NCBI GenBank assembly: GCA_002633005.1
Contig: NMRA01000392.1
Span: 193,948-257,947 of the forward strand
Reading direction: 5' to 3'
DNA: 64,000 bases
Source of the DNA: Phoronis australis
Taxonomy: Eukaryota > Phoronida > Phoronidae
The notes beneath the pieces are model-generated. The model worked only from the letters and a program-made list of their open reading frames with translations, did no database searches and was not told the origin of the DNA. A program made the translations under genes and the position numbers. This document shows positions 54,586 to 64,000 of the stretch, in pieces. Position 1 is the first letter of the stretch, and each line of letters opens with the position of its first letter.

Positions 54586-55430
54586 ATAACTGCCGTCTTG
54601 ATCGTCATGATTGTCGTCGTCTCCCTCATCGTCGTCTTTTCGATTAATTCCGCCAAGTGTCGCTCCTCTGAGCGCTCTCGTTGTTAGATTATCCGCGTCC
54701 CAGCTATGCCAAATGTAGGAATTGTCGAGATTACCCGACATGTGAATCAAACCAATGATCACGATAAAATTGACAGGTATACTATGCTAACCATTCAGCT
54801 TGTTAGCAATTGCCGTCAGCGAGTGGCTAACAGGAGCTCGTTTGATTCACTGGAAGCACGTCTTCAACATTGCCTAACTCACGCAACGTCAGGTTGAAAT
54901 ACTTTATGCCTATTGCATGCTGTGAAAAAGCTGGTAATACTCAAATTTATGGGTCCCTGATTGAAAATTAATTCGAGAACCAGGCCACACCAAAGCGGGA
55001 CACGTTCCTCGCAAGATCAGCAACCTTTTGCTTCCTTTCTGATGCACGGCGGAAGTTTGAAGTGTCTAGTCATGGCTAAATACTTACATAGCTGCAAGGC
55101 TCATGGTCTAGAAATTCCGTGCACAATTATGTTTTCAGGCTGTCGGATCTTATTGATAAATTGAAGACGTTACTGTTACAGAAAAATTTCAGAACTGTAT
55201 GTAAGGCATTTTTCGCTTGTACAGGTTCATGGGCTGGGCGCTTATTTTAGCGAAGTCTGAAAACGCATGGGGGGGCACTTATTAGGGCGAATACGGTAAG
55301 TGTTTACCACATGATGACATTGACCTACACACCACTTTGTTATCGTTCGATTCTGCCTATGGTTCTCATACCAAAAATATATGAAAGTGTCCCCTACTGG
55401 CAGGTGGTATGACATCATATCCCCCGGCGC
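54586..55430. other. Intergenic stretch
   Basis: It holds a GAC/GAT-rich run on the - strand (54595-54650) and a repeat end GGGCACTTATTAGGGCGAATACGGTA (55275-55300). The latter also occurs as TGGGCACTTATTATGGCGAATACGGTA near 18093. No gene was recognised. Confidence 0.45.
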
Positions 55431-55439
55431 GTGCAGTGA

Positions 55440-56430
55440 AAAAATGGCCAGTTATCGATTTTGGGAACTGAACAAGGGACTGCCCAAAGAAAAAGTTTGT
55501 TAATGGGAGCATTTGTTCTCGTTAGAAGAAATTAAAGACATTGACTGCCTCCTATGTCCCTCAATGTGCATAAGATATTTATAACAACGTGACTTTGATG
55601 TTTTAGTCGGTGTGAGGCATAATTCGCCGAAAAGCTTCAGGCGTAGGAAGCGTCTATAGGAGATAGACCGTCTCTACTGTGCCAGGAAGAGCTGAAGGTC
55701 ACTGTCTAAACTCTACCCAGGCAACACGTTGCCCTTCGGTTGGCCAGTTAGGGCTACAATACTTACCATCACTTTCTGCACTAATTTCGTCCTGTGTACT
55801 TTAAACGGGAGGTAGGCGAAATCCAGTCACCGATTATGAGTTTTCACCTCATCATACATTCTACACTTAAAACTATCACTTAAAAAGGCGCTTACTTTCT
55901 TCAGTGAACCTTTCTGCTTCTACACATATCCTCGATGAAGCAAAGCTATGAGAGTTAAGGTGACTTTGGCAAAGAATTCCAACTCCACTTTTTTGATCAC
56001 CGTTAACTTTTTCACTGTGCGCGCGATAACCACAAAATATTTCAACTGAGGCACACATGACACTTGCAAAATATTGTAGTGAGATGTTACTTGACTTGTC
56101 TTACTGTAGGCAATGACCATCGCCTCTGCTGGCCCGACCAGAGGCGATGCAGCTCCTATAGGCGCTCCATACGCCGGAAGCTTTTCGGCGAATTATGCCT
56201 CGCACCGACTAAAACATCAAAGTCGCGTTGTTATAACTACCTTTTGCACATAGAGGAACACCTTAGGAGGTTGTCGATGTGTTTAATTCCTTCCAACTCG
56301 AACAAATACTCCCGTTATCAAACTTTTTCATCGAGCAGTCCCTGTTTCAGTTCCCAAAATCGTGAACTCACCATTTTTATACCGCGCACTCTCCAATTTT
56401 TACCGCGCTCGCTAGGTGATGTGACTTCAT
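55440..56430. repeat. Long inverted repeat with arms of about 250 bp
   Basis: The left arm 55440-55690 is matched in inverse by 56150-56425. Shared stretches include GATTTTGGGAACTGAA, GTGACTTTGATGTTTTAGTCGGTG, GAGGCATAATTCGCCGAAAAGCTTC and CTATAGGAG. The spacer holds sequence of the 28660-29320 family. Arms are diverged by scattered substitutions and small indels. Confidence 0.85.
55780..56080 (+). repeat. Dispersed repeat related to 28660-29020, copy 2, first part
   Basis: TTTCGTCCTGTGTACTTTAAACGGG, GGCGCTTACTTTCTTCAGTGAA, AAGAATTCCAACTCCACTTT and GCGCGATAACCACAAA follow in the same order as at 28690-28960. Confidence 0.8.
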
Positions 56431-57089
56431 AACCTCAATTTTTAAGTAGGCCAAAAGGTGAGCCATTGCGGTCTTGTCAGTCAAATGTTCATTTCCAAAA
56501 TGCCACCACTACTTGTCTTTAATTGGCGTTACTTGAAAGTGATTGTATTTCAATGAATTATTGTTTGTATTTGATAAAAATAAATGCTGTTGATATGACA
56601 TTTAATAGTCTTTGTGCACATATCTGACATTTTAATGTTTAACAACACGGCAAATGCACGGCTGGTTTCCGGCAGCACGTACGCAGAGGGCGCGGACTTC
56701 ACCTTTCAAAGTTCGCCGGTGGGACCACAACTTCTGACCTTCGGCCTGGTTAAAAGAATGAGGTCAAATCTCTTGGCGTGGGCTGAGTGAAAATGGTGAG
56801 TCATTGCCTAGTCTTACTGCAGCACTGGCTTTTAGCCACGCGCGCCCTTTGTCGGCAACTGTTGTTCGTCTTGGAGACTGCGACGTTGGGTGTCCCGGCC
56901 CATATGCCAGTGATGGCCAATGAGGGCGCAACATGAATATTCAGAGGCCCTTCTGCAATCGATACAAGGGTTGGTGCGAGGACCAGAGCAGGATCTTCTG
57001 ACTACTGACTAACTGAACCGAACGGACACACTTATTGCTCTAGGAGCACCTTTAGTTATTATTACAAGGTAAGACCTAATTGTTACTAC
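56431..57089. other. Stretch separating two parts of a repeat copy
   Basis: GTCTTACTGCAG, CGCGCGCCCTTTGTCGGCA and TGTTGTTCGTCTTGGAGACTG (56810-56890) recur at 59735-59830. No gene was recognised. Confidence 0.45.
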
Positions 57090-57410
57090 AATAGCATAGG
57101 AATGTATCAGGTGAAATTCGTAAGATTTGTGTCCCTTGGATATTTTAGTCGACAATATGCGTGATTTCACGTAACTTTCTCAATATGGCACCTGGTACGA
57201 GAAACTCAGCAAACCACGACACATTTTCAACGATTATTCCAAATCATCTTGACTGAATCGTCTCCAGACTTATGGTATGTGTTAATTATAACTCCATGTG
57301 CATATATTTTATTTCCTGTAGTTTTAAATTCGTACATGTTTGTGGGAATCTACTATCGCCTGCGGCATCCAGGCCGATGTAATTGCCTTGTACAGTCAAG
57401 TGACCTAATT
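57090..57410 (+). repeat. Dispersed repeat related to 29040-29320, copy 2, second part
   Basis: GTAAGATTTGTGTCCCTTGGA, TATGTGTTAATTATAACTC and CTATCGCCTGCGGCATCCAGGCC match 29060-29320 and, after the THAP transposon, 31050-31072. This copy has no transposon at that point. Confidence 0.8.
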
Positions 57411-58015
57411 ATCGGACGTTTTGGCACATTTTGCAAAATATTTAATTGAAAATACTACTGATTGTTGTAAATTCTTTGCTGAAATAAAGATTTACCTTCA
57501 CGGAATTGTTCTGTTACTATATCTTGTCACTGAAAGCCACATTTATGTTCCGACTGATCTTCAAAAAACACAACAACCAAACCTTCGGAGAACCTAAATA
57601 TCGGACACCGTGTTTCTCCATACGCCACACCGTGGAAAACTGACTAACCATGTAATGGCCGCGGGCACCTTGTCGCCAAATTTCAGCTCGAGTGTTTTGA
57701 CATATATGCTGCTAGAACTCGGGTCCATTCGCAATAAAATTATCCATAAAATGAAATCTGATGACGGCGCCAAGTCAGTTCGATGAATTAGTGCAGACGA
57801 CTAAAGCACGTGCAAACTCAGGGCAGTTTTAGTATCACTTTGGCTTCTTGACATGACACTCGCACGTGCGCTGTCGGGGATTGACTTGAGTTTAAAAACA
57901 AATGAAAAAATGGAACAGTAACATATTGTTAGTTCAATGAGAAAGTTTCATTGTGGAAAAAGATTTTATTTTCAACTTTTACAACCGATTTATGCGATCG
58001 TCCATTTTAGGCCGA
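57411..58015. other. Stretch with no recognised feature
   Basis: No coding or repeat signal was identified. Confidence 0.4.
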
Positions 58016-58523
58016 ATTGGGGGCAGGCCTTTATCCAGGATTTCGAACATAGGGTGTCCAAAATGGGGTTCCCCATATTCCAGGGCGTCCATGATTCCGA
58101 CGCGTAACCCCCAACCCCCAGCAATCCCCCCCAAACACGCAGATTTTTTTTACAAAAAATGCATAAACCAAGGTTTCTACATCTAAGTTTACAAAACAGC
58201 CTTCTGTAGTGAGCATTTTTATTAAAAAACTGTGGAGACCAAGACTTTTACAATGTTATCAACCAAGTTTGAGCATAGCAACATTGTATATACTTTGTAT
58301 ATACATTGTATATTTCTTCCTGCTTTGAAAAAAGAGCCGCCACTGTGAGTCTTCATTAGGCTTCCTAGTGATCATTACAATGTGTGTATCCAAACTTGAA
58401 AGGTTCCTATTGATAGTGGCGTCCAAATGATACATTGGGCGTCCTTTCTAGGGCGTCCACATTAGTGCTAGGGCGTCCATTTGGACGCCCAGGACGTACC
58501 CTGCATGAAGGCCTGATTGGGGG
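58016..58523. mobile_element. hAT-like MITE, 492 bp, with perfect 8-bp target duplication
   Basis: The element (58024-58515) starts CAGGCCTTTATCCAGGA and ends CCTGCATGAAGGCCTG, giving imperfect inverted ends. ATTGGGGG flanks it on both sides (58016-58023 and 58516-58523). An 8-bp duplication and CAG...CTG ends are characteristic of hAT elements. It has no coding capacity. Partial relatives lie at 61095-61378 (right half) and 62808-63000 (left half). Confidence 0.93.
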
Positions 58524-59440
58524 TCTAAATTGCACCCTCTCTCGGTGAAATCAAAACGAGGCAACGCTGTAAAAAACGAGACGGTGCCGGACATTGAATG
58601 CATTACAACGGAACAACAATTGGTGTCATTTAATTCTCAGATTATGCTTCAAGTAAGATTTTTTGAAATGTCCGATATTTAGGTTCCGTCCGATAATTAG
58701 GTACACTATGTGTAGTTGTAAACTAACATTACGCTGTAGCGATACTGGACGCAAGGCCATGAAGATATCTTAGCGACAACGTCAGTTGAATGTGGGTACA
58801 GAATTTTGAAGAGTCAAAGTTGTAAAACAGAAAATTTCACCTTGATTCCATTTACATAACATCGCAAACTTGAAACATTCCAAAGACTTCGCGGACGTAG
58901 CCGAAAAGCAACCAACAGCGCAGCCATTTGCAATACTGACGAAAGTGCTTGAAGAAAATTTGTGTCATTATAACCGAAAATAAAATACCCAATTAGTGTC
59001 ATTTCAAATTATATATAAAAAGAACAACTTTAACGCAAGATTTTTGTAATCTAACTTTTTCTTAAATAATAAATTTTGTCGTGTACCAAGTAAAAGTCGA
59101 TCACTTCAGACTAACTTATTTTCTAGGTCAAGGTCGAGCCCATGTTGACAAACGTGTTTTGCTGTGTTGTGGTCATTGATTATGATCAGATGATAGGCCA
59201 CTTTCGTTTAGACTTCTTTCCCCCTTTTTCGCATGATAAAGTCACGTAACTTGTTCAAGGTACGTTTTTAATGATTCTTATATAGTGGTCCATGATCAGG
59301 ATAATTTTGACAACCAAATATGTCCGGACAAGGACATCAACACTCAGAGCCATGAAATAGAGCGTCACCTCAGGCCATTTTCGTTTTTCGCCACATTCTT
59401 CAACCTCTTGTTCTTGTAAAAGGTTGCGTACAGTTTACCA
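58524..59440. other. Intergenic stretch, nothing recognised
   Basis: No exon or element was identified on either strand. Confidence 0.4.
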
Positions 59441-59444
59441 CCTA

Positions 59445-59690
59445 CGAACCCATGAATCATGCATACAAACCCATGATTCGTGCGTAGGAAATCAAAAATC
59501 ATGCGCACGGACCACAAAAATCATACGTAAACAAAATCACACACACGAGCATCGTCGAATCATCCGCACAAATTATCCACAAATACTTTTATCATTTGGC
59601 TAGCCAGGTGATTCCTGCGTATGATTTGGTTGCTTGTGTGTATGAATTGGATGTTCGTGAGTATGATTTGTGTTCATATATGTTATTTCT
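59445..59690. repeat. Foldback made of AATCATACG boxes
   Basis: The left half carries ATCATGCAT, ATCATGCGCAC and AATCATACGTA boxes. The right half carries the inverse GCGTATGATTTG and GAGTATGATTTG. The box-and-inverse layout is like that of the element at 40405 but with a different motif. Confidence 0.6.
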
Positions 59691-59838
59691 GTGGTTTGTG
59701 CTCATGGTATTTGTTTGTAGTGTAGTGAGACGTTATTTGACCTGTCTCACTGCTGCAGTGGCCTTCTGCTGCGCGCGCCCTCTGTCGGCATTGAGAGACG
59801 ACTGTTGTTCGTCATGGAGACTGTCGACGTCGGCTGTC

Positions 59839-60940
59839 CATTCAAAAGACTTACATGTGCAACTAAATTTGATCCGTTCATCATGAACTACTTCAAACCT
59901 AGACGATTTATCCCAGGACCTATTTGCATCTCTTGCAATTTTCGGAATAAACGTTCCAATGTCTGAACACTTGAAACCCCAAATACTAACATCAAATAAA
60001 TGCCCATGGGCCTGGGAATTTCATCGGGTGGGCCTTTCTGCGGCAATTCCCCGTATAGAAGACAGCAGTGTTGCTTATTGCAGGTAGAAAGACGGTAGGT
60101 GTTGAGGTCAGAACTAGGGCTCCTTAGGAGGCCTATTGAATATCGCATGAGTCCCGCAAGACTTTTGCTGTGAAAATACAGCCCTCCTGCAATTTATGGT
60201 ACTGTACACTGTTCGCGAATGCAGTCACTTTGTCAATGTGAGTGCCCCCTTGGTCATTCTTTGCATAAACATAACTTGTTAGAGTGCATCTTCAAACGGA
60301 CTCGCAACCAGACCACGGCGCCCGCGACGATAGCAATTCTTCGGAAAACCAGATCTTTTCAAAAATATTACATGTACATGTACACTGTACTGATATTGCG
60401 CCAGACAACTTACACCAGTCAAATTTGAGTTACAAACGTGTGGAGTATAATGGAATGACACGGCATTACAGATGAGGTAAAAACGTTGCACATCAGTTCG
60501 CCTGAATATCAGGGTTGCGGCACCGCAGTATTTCTCTTGATTAAATCAAAACATATCTTAGAGTAAAGAAGCTATATATAGTTACCTAAAGAAATCAGCT
60601 ATAAAGCTGCTCTTTCAGTGGTTGATCCATCTAAAATGCTTGGCTACTTCAGAAGTGTCGACGAAAGCGCACGCACAATTGGTCTCCGCGCGTTTTGCCG
60701 ATGAGCCACAACGAATCGAAATGCGTTGATTTTCATAACAGCAATTCACAATGCAAAAAATTATATTTTCAGAGTGAAACCCCCCTCAATTTTTTCCAAG
60801 TTAGTTTACTTGGAGTTTACACACGCTGGCGGTGTCGTTTTTGTTTTGCAGGAGACGCTTTTGTTTTGTTTCTATTTTTGAGTCCTGGCCCAAGGGGGGG
60901 TTAAACTCCCTGAACCCCCCCGTAGATCCGCCACTGTACA
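59839..60940 (+). repeat. 1.1-kb dispersed repeat, copy 2
   Basis: It is collinear with 7531-8650 from TCCATTCAAAAGACTTACA to CCCCGTAGATCCGCC. Sequence just before it (59735-59830) resembles 56810-56890, which may be part of the full-length family. Confidence 0.85.
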
Positions 60941-61094
60941 CTTACAAAGTTGACACAGATCATCGGACACGGAACGAGTTGTTCCAGTGTGCTAACGGAC
61001 TGACACGGAGCAAACTGACACCACGGTGACAAATTTTTGCCACCCGTTTGTGAGGTAGAGCTGTGGCAGAGACACTCTGGCAAACAAACATCTG

Positions 61095-61378
61095 CTTATG
61101 ATTGACAGGTCTACTAAATACTTGAAAATAGTTTGAACATTGCAACATTTTACATACATTTTATATTCATTGTATATTTATTTCTGAGTTGAAATGCCCA
61201 ACTTCTCTCTTTCATTGACTGGAGTGTCCTAGTAATCTTACAAAGTGGGTGTCCAAAGGAGAAATTCTGATTGACAAGGAGTCCAAATGATACATTGGGC
61301 ATCTTTGCCAGGGCCTCCAGATTAGTGCTAGGGCGTCCAAATGGACGCCCAGGACGTACGCTGTATGAAGGCCTGCGG
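61095..61378 (+). repeat. Right half of the 58024-type MITE
   Basis: TCCAAATGATACATTGGGC, TTAGTGCTAGGGCGTCC and TGGACGCCCAGGACGTAC, then ATGAAGGCCTG, match 58425-58515 with the same end. The left end is missing. Confidence 0.85.
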
Positions 61379-61929
61379 AGAGGACCTAATGGAGGGTACA
61401 TTTTTGTCACTTGATAAATTTGGATATTTCACCGTCAATACTCATTTCCACCAGTTGGTTCTATATAAGTGCCGGGTGTAGCTAGAATAATTAAACAATT
61501 TACATTTGAAGAATAAAAATGATTGTTTTGCACTATACACCAAGACGAATGCCGGGGGGAGGCACTCACATTGACTAAGTGCTAGCAGACGTGTTCCAAA
61601 AATCGCGGGTAAGCAGTATTTTTGCAGTAATTTTTGCGGGACCCGCACAGTCCAGTAGTCTCCTAATTTCCATTTTGACCCTGGAAAAGGCCCCCTGCAT
61701 TGGCCTCAGCTCCGCAAAATGGGGCGAGACAGAAAAATCTACCTCGCAAAAGGGATGGAAATTAGCAGACCTGGCAGCCGCAGGTAGGTCTTAGCAATTT
61801 TTGGTACCTGCGGGCACCTTGTCAATATGAGTGAACGCCTCGGGTAGAATGTCAAAAATGTACATAGTTTCCACTAGGTAGCTAGCACTGACTAGCATAA
61901 CAATCTTGTAGAGTTCCAAGGTTTTCTTG

Positions 61930-62800
61930 TATTTTTATGTGCGTACATATTTGTATGTGGACACAATATGCCATCATCCCTGTCTGTTTGTCGGTTTGTT
62001 TGTTCGTTGTCCATTGCTTTATCTCCAAAAACCCTTTGATGTATGTTTATGAAATTTTGCACTTGTTTTCCTTTCATGAATGGGATAGTATGATCGAACT
62101 TGCGGGCGGATTTGACTACTGGTGTGTCCCCTAGTGGCAAGTTTAGTTTTTTAAGTTTACCTCTGTACTAGTATTTTCAAAGGTCCTTAACAGATTTTCA
62201 AATAGATTTGACATATGTTGCGCCACCAAGTGGCCATTTTTGCTGTTTTTGAGTCTGTTTTTGGGGTTTCCCCTCTATCAAATAAACCATGATTCCAAGG
62301 ATGGTTGTGGAAACTGGCATATGTCCTTAGTATGAAGAGGACAGCTGCCGACTTCAACTACTGTGGTGCCTTCTAGTGACAGTTTTGTTTTTTTTGCACC
62401 CATGGCTGTATCTCCTAAACCCTCTGCAGGATCCTTATTAAGTTTAGAAAGTTTATTTATACGAAAGCGACAACGGACGACGACTTTTTGTGACGAATGG
62501 GATGAATGCTGTGTCCCCAATTGCAATTTCATTTTTTTTCTGTTTTCCTCTGTTGCTCAGAATTTAAGTGATGAATTTTTAATATGAAATTTGATAATTA
62601 GCTCTCTGTGAAATAAGCAATGACATGTTCCCGTTTTCGGATGCATTTGACGTATTTTCCGCCATGTAGCCATCTACTGCTTTCTAGTCTTTTTGGTTTC
62701 CGCCCCTCTATCAACCAAACCAATCTAAAGATGATTTTGAAAATTGGCGTTTATGTTTTTGCCGGGAAGATTATGGCTGATGTTGGTTTTTGGACAACTT
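61930..62800 (+). repeat. GGTGGC-subrepeat family, copy C, inverted
   Basis: GTGCGTACATATTTGTATGTGG, TTTATGAAATTTTGC, TTGCGCCACCAAGTGGCCATTTT and CTCTATCAAATAAACCA are the reverse complement of the blocks in 27085-28470 and 47465-48345. A second unit lies near 62590-62760 within the copy. Confidence 0.8.
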
Positions 62801-62807
62801 GGACTCA

Positions 62808-63000
62808 GGGCTTTATCCAGGACTTTGAAAATAGGGTGTCCAAAATGGGGTTCCCAATATTCCAGAGTGTCCATGATTCCAACGACGCGTTTCCTCACCC
62901 CCTACCACCATTCGACAGTAACCCCCCCTCCCCACTCACTTTGAGTTTTTTACAAAAATATGCAGAGTTACAATGCTTTTACATCTAAGTTTACAAAAGC
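62808..63000 (+). repeat. Left half of the 58024-type MITE
   Basis: CAGGGCTTTATCCAGGACTTTG, AGGGTGTCCAAAATGGGGTTCC and TCCATGATTCCAACG match 58024-58105. Sequence near 63580-63680 (GATTGACAGGTCT, GTATATTTCTTTCAGAGTTGAAAG) resembles 61100-61190, so the copy may be interrupted rather than truncated. Confidence 0.75.
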
Positions 63001-64000
63001 AGCTCCATTGTAGTGAGCTTTTTTACTAAAAAAAATGCGTGGATCAAGACTTTTGTGTTGTAATTGACGAAAACAGTCAAATAGCTTACCAAACAGGTAT
63101 TACAGATGTTACAGATATTGGTTGAACCATGAGTGCACTGTTTTTGGTGATGTCGAGTCAAATTGCTATTATAAAGTTTATCATATCATCATAACTAGCT
63201 TTATATTTTGTACAATGAGTAATCAAAGCTGCAGTTACCAACACAAGAAAAATGCACTGATGATGTGTGCTTTATATTTTGGCAACAGATGTCACTGCTA
63301 CTCCATATCAAAACGCACATAGAAAAGCATAAAAATGGCTGAAACTCGAGCATTTTAAATGGGCAGATACTTATGGCACAATATAGTATTAAAATAATGA
63401 CATTATTTCACTTTTGGTGTTTCTAAAAAAGATGAAAAACATAAAACTACAGTTCTGAAACATCAGTTTGGAGTTAAGCAAGGTCCGTGCCCCTGTACTA
63501 GTCTAAGATTATAAGACAATTGAAAGCAGAAACTTCAGGCTATACATTTTGGCCACCAAACAGGTGCTAATGATTGACAGGTCTTCTCAATACTTTAAAC
63601 CTAGTGTGAACAGAGTAACGTTTTATAGACATTGTATATTTCTTTCAGAGTTGAAAGAGCCAACACTTCTCTTTTGAACTCATGCGGTGAATAATGCGCT
63701 TACCGGAAAGTCACGCATTTCTTTACAAATGCGTAACTTTTTACCGCTCATCCTTCAGAGTGGCTTTTACCGGGATCAAAGAGAGCGCGGCGCCAGAGTC
63801 GGACTTGGTTGCGATGACTGCATTGTCCAGTGCGAGCAAGACCCAATTAAGTGTAATTACCCGATTATAACCTGTAGTAAACACCACTGCCTGTACGTAC
63901 TGGCTCATTTTCAAAATGTGTTAACCAACAGTTTTCGTTACAAACAAATACCACAGCTGTATTTAGATGAAAAAAACAGCCAAATTTGGTTTTTGATTTT
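63001..64000. other. Window end, no gene recognised
   Basis: Apart from the MITE-like segment near 63580-63680, I saw no coding, RNA or repeat signal. Confidence 0.4.

Noticed and set aside
54580-54762. Acidic - strand frame (DDDEGDDDNHDDQD)
   Set aside because: It is a translation of a short GAC/GAT-rich tract with no homology or context.

Overview
This is animal nuclear DNA: spliced genes with GT-AG introns, large introns, and many transposon remnants. The mix of L1-like LINEs, a Penelope-like element, hAT-like MITEs, TTAA-flanked THAP transposons and tRNA-derived SINE pieces suggests a marine invertebrate. A lancelet, hemichordate or other early deuterostome, or a mollusc-like animal, would all fit; the sequence alone does not decide. 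There is no bacterial operon, CRISPR array or rRNA gene.

Two protein-coding loci stand tail to tail. On the + strand, 291-11377 holds the 3' half of a glutamate carboxypeptidase II / NAALADase-like gene (FOLH1/NAALAD family, M28 metallopeptidase), and its upstream exons lie left of the window. Eight exons are recognisable. The reading frame is broken three times: an exon-phase conflict at an A5 run, a frameshift just after the zinc-ligand histidine, and an in-frame TAG. It is therefore a pseudogene, a null allele or an error-bearing assembly. On the - strand, 14914-42263 holds ten exons of DLST, the E2 subunit of mitochondrial 2-oxoglutarate dehydrogenase. All ten join in phase, from the end of the transit peptide to the stop codon. 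Only the first exon (start codon and most of the transit peptide) was not found.

The introns of both genes, and most of 42.4-64 kb, are repeats. The 13.3-kb DLST intron (19878-33224) holds a 5'-truncated LINE with a 479-codon open RT frame, at least two decayed LINEs on the other strand, a dispersed repeat with internal subrepeats, and a complete 1.7-kb THAP-domain transposon with TTAA duplications. A shortened relative of that transposon sits in another DLST intron, and a third TTAA/THAP element with different ends lies at 49033-51138. Other notable structures are a 330-bp near-perfect foldback built from GGACCG-type boxes (40405-40738), an exact 20-bp x 8 array (33621-33780), a 42-bp array whose period keeps a reading frame open (42435-43122), a Penelope-like GIY-YIG fragment bracketed by inverted repeats (44441-45285), and a 492-bp MITE with a perfect 8-bp target duplication (58016-58523). 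From 51.1 kb to the end I found no host gene. Coordinates of repeats are approximate unless stated; exon edges were read from splice sites.
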